Position numbers and translations under genes: made by a program | Origin: Pomacea canaliculata | Taxonomy: Eukaryota > Mollusca > Gastropoda > Architaenioglossa > Ampullariidae | Assembly: GCF_003073045.1 (NCBI RefSeq) | Contig: NC_037596.1 | Coordinates: 13,699,950 to 13,763,949, forward strand | Direction: 5' to 3' | DNA: 64,000 bases | Shown here: one piece after another, positions 57,901 to 64,000 of the stretch | How the letters are laid out: every line of letters begins with the position of its first letter | Numbering within the stretch: position 1 is the stretch's first letter | The notes under the pieces: model-generated | What the model saw: only the letters and a program-made list of their open reading frames with translations | The model's database searches: none | Told to the model about the DNA's origin: nothing

Positions 57901-59142
57901 TCAGAACCAAGCAGCCAGACTCATCACTGGAGCCATGAGGTCTACGCCCATACAAGAACTGGAGACAATCACAGGGTTGGAATCACTTGAGGACCGACGT
58001 GACACAAAGATGCTCGTCCAAGCCGCCAAGTTCAAGAGACTTCCAAATCACCCCATGAGAAACAGACTGGCTCAGCCGACGAAGGGAAGGTTGAAAAGGG
58101 GAAGTTTCATCCACCAGGCTAGGATCCTTGAACGAAAACACCGAGACATCTTGGAACACGACCTCAGAGAGATCCCCCTGTGCCGGACAAACCCAGCATG
58201 GAATGAAACTGCTTTCCCCCCTGATTCACTGCAGCATCCCTGGTGTCAGCAAGAAAGACTCCCTAGACGCTGTGAAGAAGTCCTGTACTATGGAGTATAT
58301 CCACAACAACTTCCCACAAGATCAATGGACTCACGTGTTCACTGACGGGTCAGCCGAACAAGCCGTGAAAAATGGTGGCGCCGGAATTTACATCAGGTAC
58401 CCAGGAGGAAGAGAAGACCGTCTTTCTCTCGCAACTGGCCTCTACTCCACCAACTTCAAGGCTGAAGCAGTTGCCATTCAGACCGGTGCCACCCACGTTG
58501 AAAACAGTCCAGACACCTCCAACAACGTCGTCTTCTTTACGGACGCACTGTCTGTCCTGCAGGCCTTACAGACTGCCAGAGACAAGAAACTGAACGACCT
58601 GTCCACTGCTCTCTCCTCCTTATGCGGAGACTGCACAGTCGTCTTACAGTGGATTCCCTCCCACTGTGGGATTTTTGGCAACGAAGCCGCAGACACTCTT
58701 GCCAAGGAAGGATCCAAAAAAGAGCAGCAAGACAGGTCCACCACCTACAGCGAAGTCAAATCCATCATCAAGGCCAAACAGCACAACAAGTGGCTGCAGC
58801 AGCACCCACGTTTCAACCGAAACGACCCGTACTACCTGCTTACAAGAGCTGAGCAGGTCATTATTTTCAGGCTGAGGACAGGCCACAACCGTCTCAATTA
58901 CCACCTTTACACCAAGCTCCGGATCGGCCAGACAGACCAGTGCCCGTGCCAGACAGGCAGTCAGACAACAGCACATCTACTGCAAGAATGTCCTATGCAC
59001 GAAGAACTCAGGCACCGCATTTGGACTGATGAGACGCCAGTATTGAGGAAGCTACACGGCAGCCTGGAGGACCTGCGGCGCACAGCATCATTCGTGCAGG
59101 AGGCAGGCGTGTCCATTTGAGTGAACGACGAAGAAGAAGAAG
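54958..59142 (+). mobile_element. Non-LTR retrotransposon, EN-RT-RNase H, with TSD
   Basis: 4,185 bp flanked by AAATTTAAAT on both sides (54948-54957, 59143-59152), ending in (GAA)n. About 300 nt of 5' region precede an apurinic-type endonuclease (55450-56100: ILQWNAEGV, CIQETHL, GDFNSH, SDHRPV). The RT runs 56780-57900 (KKSPGPDK, SYRPISLTS, DMEKAFDKVW, GVPQGGVLSP, YADDLVLW). RNase H is at 58330-58730 (FTDGSA, FKAEAVAI, FTDALSVLQAL, WIPSHCGIFGNEAADTLAKE), followed by a Cys-rich LRTGHNRLNYHL...CPC...HLLQECP end. Such EN-RT-RNH elements belong to the I/Jockey superfamily (I- or Nimb-like groups). Frame changes near 56400, 56490, 56995 and 58200 break the single ORF. No separate ORF1 is visible. 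All catalytic motifs are present, so decay is recent. Confidence 0.93.
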
Positions 59143-59152
59143 AAATTTAAAT

Positions 59153-60870
59153 TTCATAGTACAGTCTCAGAGTGATTTACAGTCTAAGAGTGATTTTACT
59201 GTATGATTTAGCATACATTTTCTTGGTATTTTTTTATCATAACCAAAAATAAATTTTTAGTTGTATGTGTTTTCATGTCTCAGCAACACCAGAAGTCTTG
59301 CTACCCCCCCCCCCCCAAATTCTCTTTGTGTGGTTAATAGAAGAAAAAGTCATACTTTTAATGTTTAGCGTCACATCACCAATAACTTGACCATATTGAA
59401 ACATTTTGTTTTAGAATTTTTAAGATATTCACTAAACATTTGCACAATTTACTTTTATAAGCTGTATTCAAGTCACTTTCAGAAGCCACGCAATGCCTTT
59501 AAAAAGAAAAATACTTGGAGGCTATGATAGATGGGGGGAAAATATTAAGTTATGAATTGTTGTTTATTTCAACAGGTTATCTGCATTGTTCATTATGCAC
59601 AGATGAAGCACACTCAGAATCGCTGCTTTGAGGTTTACATAAGAAGAGGGTGGGTTATGGTGCCCACCTTTCATCCCACTATGAATTACAAGAATCTCTA
59701 TAATGCAGCAGACCAATACAGAGTGCACAGTATGTATGCAAAATACATTTTATTAGCAAATTGTTAATATCAGGACTGGTGTCAAAATAAAATACATCTG
59801 GCACAGGTATTTCATCAGCAGATAAATATTGTATTGTACATAGTGGAATTGCAGGACTGTAGCCACTACTGCTTGTTTTCCAATGTGAGATTAATAATAA
59901 AAGAGTGGGAAGGATTATAAACCTCTGAAATATTTATAGATATAGCACCTCTGCTCGTTGGGGGGGGGGGGACTCTGGAACATAACCCCTGCAACAAGTG
60001 AGGGATCACTAGTTTATCTTACATTCATTTGGTATATGGTGGTTATAGCTTGTTTCTCTTACAGATGTTGCCAAATGATGTCACTGTATCAAACCAGAAA
60101 AGGGATGCCATATTATAACAGTCTGCTTCGTGCCAAGCATCAAGGTGAAGATAATTGCTCACAATGAAGATAATGGTGTTTACAGGTACTTACTGACAAT
60201 GTATTTGTTTAAGATGTTCAACCAAAAGGACTTCTGTTACAGAAGGCCAAGGTGAAAGAAACATTTTTGTAGAGTGGTTGTTCTGAAGTCTGTAGCATAA
60301 TTTTATATACGTTTTAACCAGTATTGCCAAAAAAAAAAGTTCATGGTGGGGCTAAATAGCATGTGTAATTCGTTTACAGTAATGCAATACAATGACCAAC
60401 TTTATTTGTCCCAATGGGCAATTTGAATGGGAGGTGTGCTCTGTTTTATTATATAAAAAATTATTACAAGTATGATAGAGTGTAATAGAGAAATTAACAT
60501 TAATGAGAGCTATGGGCAAGACATTCCTATGCACACCTACAACATCTCGCACACACCGCTGACAGTTCATCTGTGGTTGAGCAGCTGGACTGCTGATGAC
60601 ACAAAAGATTTCAGATGCCTATTGCTCTTGCATACAGGCATGGCAAAGCGCTTACCTGAACTTAATAACACAAACACCCCCGTTAGCACATGTTCAGGTA
60701 TTGCCAGAATGCTGGGAGCTTTCCTTACTAGTTGTTAATCACAGAAGGATGTCAAGTCCCTCTGTTTGATACCAATTATCTTAGAACAGGTGTGGACAAT
60801 GCTATTCAAACCACGTTTAACAATGTATTCAGTGTTTAGATTCCATTTAAGCTGGTAATCAAATCAGTTC
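59153..60870. other. Nothing firmly supported
   Basis: Poly-C at 59306 and poly-G at 59959. An open segment at 59570-59767 follows an acceptor-like TTTATTTCAACAG but has no partner exon. AT-rich otherwise. Confidence 0.35.
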
Positions 60871-60876
60871 CCTGGT

Positions 60877-61548
60877 TGTAATGGACGAGTTGTGGTCCTG
60901 CGCGCAATGGATAACTTATGCATTCATGTAGCATTCGCCCACACACCTAATTACAAACACATTCAATAAAGATCTTAATAACAATTAAAAGAATGTAATT
61001 AAACGATATATGAATATATATATGTCATACAGTGGGCTACTACATAGATCATGAAGCTTATCTCACGGGTGTTTCTTCGTGTTGCTGTTCTCCTGGTGAT
61101 AATTCCACAGTCCATAAGTTCCCAAGTTAGAGCTCACAAATTCCAATGTTCAGCAGTTCACTTAAGATAACAACGTACTGTTAATTCCAACGTTCACAAG
61201 TTCACCAAAGTTCACAATTCACTGTTACTTCCAATGTTCAGCATTCTCTGCTTTATATACAATAATATCTGAAGACCCTCGGACCCTTTAACATCTTCTA
61301 TAAGGCGGACCTTCTGTCGGCCACTCACTCGCCAGCCGCCTGGAAAAGTGAAGTTTCTTTCTTTGTGCCCGACTATCTTGTTTGTTCCTTCCGGTGGATG
61401 TACCTCTGGTCCTCTTTCTTCTTTGAATATGTAAAGCATGGTCTAAAACCATTACTAAAGGGGGGTGTTGATCGCCTTAGCGCAATACCCGGATTTTAGC
61501 TGGACCATAAGGGGTAGGACTGTTATCCAGTTACCTCCCCTGGCCATA
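60877..61548 (+). repeat. Solo-LTR-like block, copy 2
   Basis: Counterpart of 2093-2688: starts TGTAATGG and ends near CTCCCCTGGCCAT. It lies next to the LINE relic; no LTR-element genes adjoin it. Confidence 0.5.
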
Positions 61549-61706
61549 GTTGAATCTCAGCCACTCACGTAAGATGTTTTCGCTAGCTCCAACTGGACAC
61601 CGGTGCTGAATGGGGCAGCCAGACGTTTGTCACGTCTGTCGGGCTGATGTGCTGCCAGCTTGCCCAGTTCGCCACGTATTGTCCCTATCATCAAAATCAA
61701 ATATAA

Positions 61707-62375
61707 TCAAAACTTTACCCTAACAAAGTAAACACACTGAAAGTAGAAAATAGATTTTCTACACAGGTACCTGGAAGAGGTAACGGTTTCAACAGGTTTG
61801 CTATGTATCACACTGGGAGCAACAAAATCTTTGATTCTTTTAAAATCTATATTCAATTCTTTTGTTTTGTCTACATTTAACTCAAAGTTCTCATCACATT
61901 CAGTACTATCGTCCGTCCAATGCTTTTCTGACTTAACAGGCTTCATATGTTGACACACAGGCTTATGCACTGGGGCCAAAAACACACGTTTGTAAGAAAC
62001 CCTGAAAGATGGTGTAGGCTTGGCTTTGTATGCTGCAGGGATTGTGCCATAACCTAAATCCAGTTTGGTATTATTCTGGGTTGTTGTGCAGGTCACATAC
62101 TGATTATACTTTTTGAGAGTCTTCGTCAGATCAAAGTTGTTAAAGTCGCCCAGAAAAAATGTTGGTGCATCTGGTGACAAGGAATTGAATCTGTGTCACA
62201 TCAGCAATGATCATCCAGGCAGACATAGCATTTGCTCTAGGGTGAATATACACTACTCTGAAGAACAGTCCTGGAAATTCCATAGGTAGGTAGAAAGGGC
62301 AAAGGGAGACTGACAACAATTCGATATCCGTGGTGCAGATTGATTCAGGCACTACTACAATTTTACAGTATCTTT
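61707..62375 (-). mobile_element. Internally deleted CR1/L2-like LINE relic
   Basis: Minus strand: VVVPESICTTDIELLSVSL and FFRVVYIHPRAN, then (after a frame change) FFLGDFNNFDLTKTL, YNQYVTCTTTQNNTKLDLGY and FRVSYKRVFLAPVHKP. These are the C-terminal half of a CR1/L2-type endonuclease. The sequence then jumps directly to LNVDKTKELNIDFKR and IHSKPVETVTSSRYL, which is the end of the RT domain. Most of the RT, including the active site, is therefore deleted. Confidence 0.8.
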
Positions 62376-62380
62376 CATTA

Positions 62381-64000
62381 ACATACAAACACCGCCTCCA
62401 ATTGATTTACTGGTGACCACTGCGGATTGGTCACAGCGATATGGAAGACGAATCCGGAAATAAACAGCTCATCACCATTGATAGTGAAGACTGGCTGTTC
62501 ATTAAATTTGGCATGAAGATCCCTTAGTTGGCATTCCACTTTAAGCTTACCTATGGACTTAATATGGTTTAAGGCACGGTCATATTGACTGACTAAGTCT
62601 GATGGCTGACATAACGACTCATTTTGCTCCATCAGCCACTGCTGTAATAGGCAAATATCATAAATGATTCGCTCTTCTTTTTCTTGCCCACGATTGTAGT
62701 CTGCGGCACAGTTGGCTGCCCTCACTTGCTCTGAATTCAGTTCTGGTGCTATACATGTGTACAGAGCTGACTCTGGGTCTCTAAATTCGGCTGCTGAAGT
62801 ATTTGGAAATACATTTTTTAGTAATCCAATGACAGACTGCAGCTGTGTGTTGGTTGTCCGAAGCTTCTTTGCAAATTTCTGGGCAATTTTTTAACATACA
62901 AACACCGCCTCCAATTGATTTACTGGTGACCACTGCGGATTGGTCACAGCGATATGGAAGACTGAATCCGGAAATAAACAGCTCATCACCATTGATAGTT
63001 GAAGACTGGCTGTTCATTAAATTTGGCATGAAGATCCTTAGTTGGCATTCCACTTTAAGCTTACTATGGACTTAATATGGTTTAAGCACGGTCATATTGA
63101 CTGACTAAGTCTGATGGCTGACATAATGAGCATTTTGCTCCATCAGCCACTGCTGTAATAGGCAAATATCATAAATGATTCGCTCTTCTTTTCTTGCCCA
63201 CGATTGTAGTCTGCGGCACAGTTGCTGCCCTCACTTGCTCTGAATTCAGTTCTGGTGCTATACGTGTGTACAGAGCTGACTCTGGGTCTCTAAATTCGGC
63301 TGCTGAAGTATTTGGAAATACATTTTTTAGTAATCCAATACCGACTGCAGCTGTGTGTTGGTTGTCCGAAGCTTCTTTGCAAATTTTCTGGGCATTTTTT
63401 TAACATACAAACACCGCCTCCAATTGATTTACTGGTACCACTGCGGATTGGTCACAGCGATATGGAAGACTGAATCCGGAAATAAACAGCTCATCACCAT
63501 TGATAGTGAAGACTGGCTGTTCATTAAATTTGGCATTGAAGATCCCTTAGTTGGCATTCCACTTTAAGCTTACCTATGACTTAATATGGTTTAAGGCAAC
63601 GTCATATTGACTAAGTCTGATGCTGACATAATGACGCATTTTGCTCCATCAGCCACTGCTGTAATAGGCAAATATCATAAATGATTCGCTCTTCTTTTTC
63701 TTGCCCACGATTGTAGTCTGCGGCACAGTTGGCTGCCCTCACTTGCTCTGAATTCAGTTCTGGTGCTATACGTGTGTACAGAGCTGACTCTGGGTCTCTA
63801 AATTCGGCTGCTGAAGTATTTGGAAATTCATTTTTTAGTAATCCAATGACAGACTGCAGCTGTGTGTTGGTTGTCCGAAGCTTCTTTGCAAATTTCTGGG
63901 CAATTTTTTAACATACAAACACCGCCTCCAATTGATTTACTGGTGACCACTGCGGATTGGTCACAGCGATATGGAAGACTGAATCCGGAAATAAACAGCT
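62381..64000 (-). repeat. ~509-bp tandem array, more than three units, runs off the edge
   Basis: Unit starts (ACATACAAACACCGCCTCC) at 62381, 62894, 63403 and 63911, so periods are 513, 509 and 508 bp. On the minus strand each unit is nearly open and reads, in pieces, LRTTNTQLQSVIGLLKNVF, EFRDPESALYTCIAPELNSE, AANCAADYNRGQEKEERIIY and VFTINGDELFISGFVFHIAV. Single-base indels put successive units in different frames. I do not recognise the protein; it may be a retroelement ORF1 segment, since it directly precedes LINE endonuclease sequence on the same strand. Confidence 0.8.

Noticed and set aside
2093..61548. The two TGTAATGG blocks as LTRs of one element
   Set aside because: They are 58 kb apart with host genes between and differ considerably; solo or truncated LTRs are simpler.

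Overview
The window reads as a mollusc nuclear genome, most likely a gastropod. Genes have GT/AG introns and signal-peptide first exons with phase-1 introns. There are tRNA-like SINEs, hAT and pogo-type MITEs, LINE and LTR-element debris and a 100-N assembly gap. The only housekeeping gene is ribosomal protein eS19 (RPS19), which resolves into six exons. Coordinates are genomic + strand; '-' genes run from high to low numbers.

Layout. 0-5.5 kb: an exon with a GTF2I-like repeat signature (-), three weaker exons of an unidentified - strand gene, a decayed Ty3/gypsy-type gag, a solo-LTR-like block, and a repeat whose second copy lies at 41.6-43.5 kb. 5.5-12.4 kb: two paralogous - strand immunoglobulin-type surface or secreted proteins. 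One has a signal peptide and four ectodomain exons; the other has a signal peptide, one paralogous domain, a Ser/Thr stalk, a TM segment and a short tail. 13.9-21.5 kb: a tandem duplication of a complete 473-aa arylsulfatase B-like gene (-). The downstream copy carries a 510-bp hAT insertion with an 8-bp target duplication, and its sister shows the empty site. 22.2-23.7 kb: a hAT MITE, a third fragment of the arylsulfatase 3' flank, and a two-exon gene for an 85-aa secreted peptide precursor (-). 27-30.6 kb: RPS19 (-) with a noncoding 5'TOP first exon. 32.4-34 kb: a CpG- and trinucleotide-rich island, probably the start of a + strand gene whose exons are not identified. 38.4 kb: assembly gap.

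44.9-54.1 kb is the most unusual part. A ~3.4-kb segment is tandemly duplicated, and each copy has a TATA-box, two-exon gene (+) for a short secreted protein. After the signal peptide, each protein is a run of 14-15-residue repeats that start with the dibasic core RREASPGW and then vary. A third gene shares the promoter and signal exon but has an unrelated second exon, and a relic of the family 3' end lies between. I do not recognise this family; it looks like a precursor for several small secreted peptides.

55-59.1 kb: a 4.2-kb non-LTR retrotransposon (endonuclease, RT, RNase H) with target-site duplications and several frameshifts. 60.9-64 kb: another LTR-like block, an internally deleted CR1/L2-like LINE (-), and a ~0.51-kb tandem array running off the right edge. 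Its copies differ by single-base indels, which suggests decay or imperfect consensus sequence.

No CRISPR array, operon or canonical tRNA/rRNA gene was seen.
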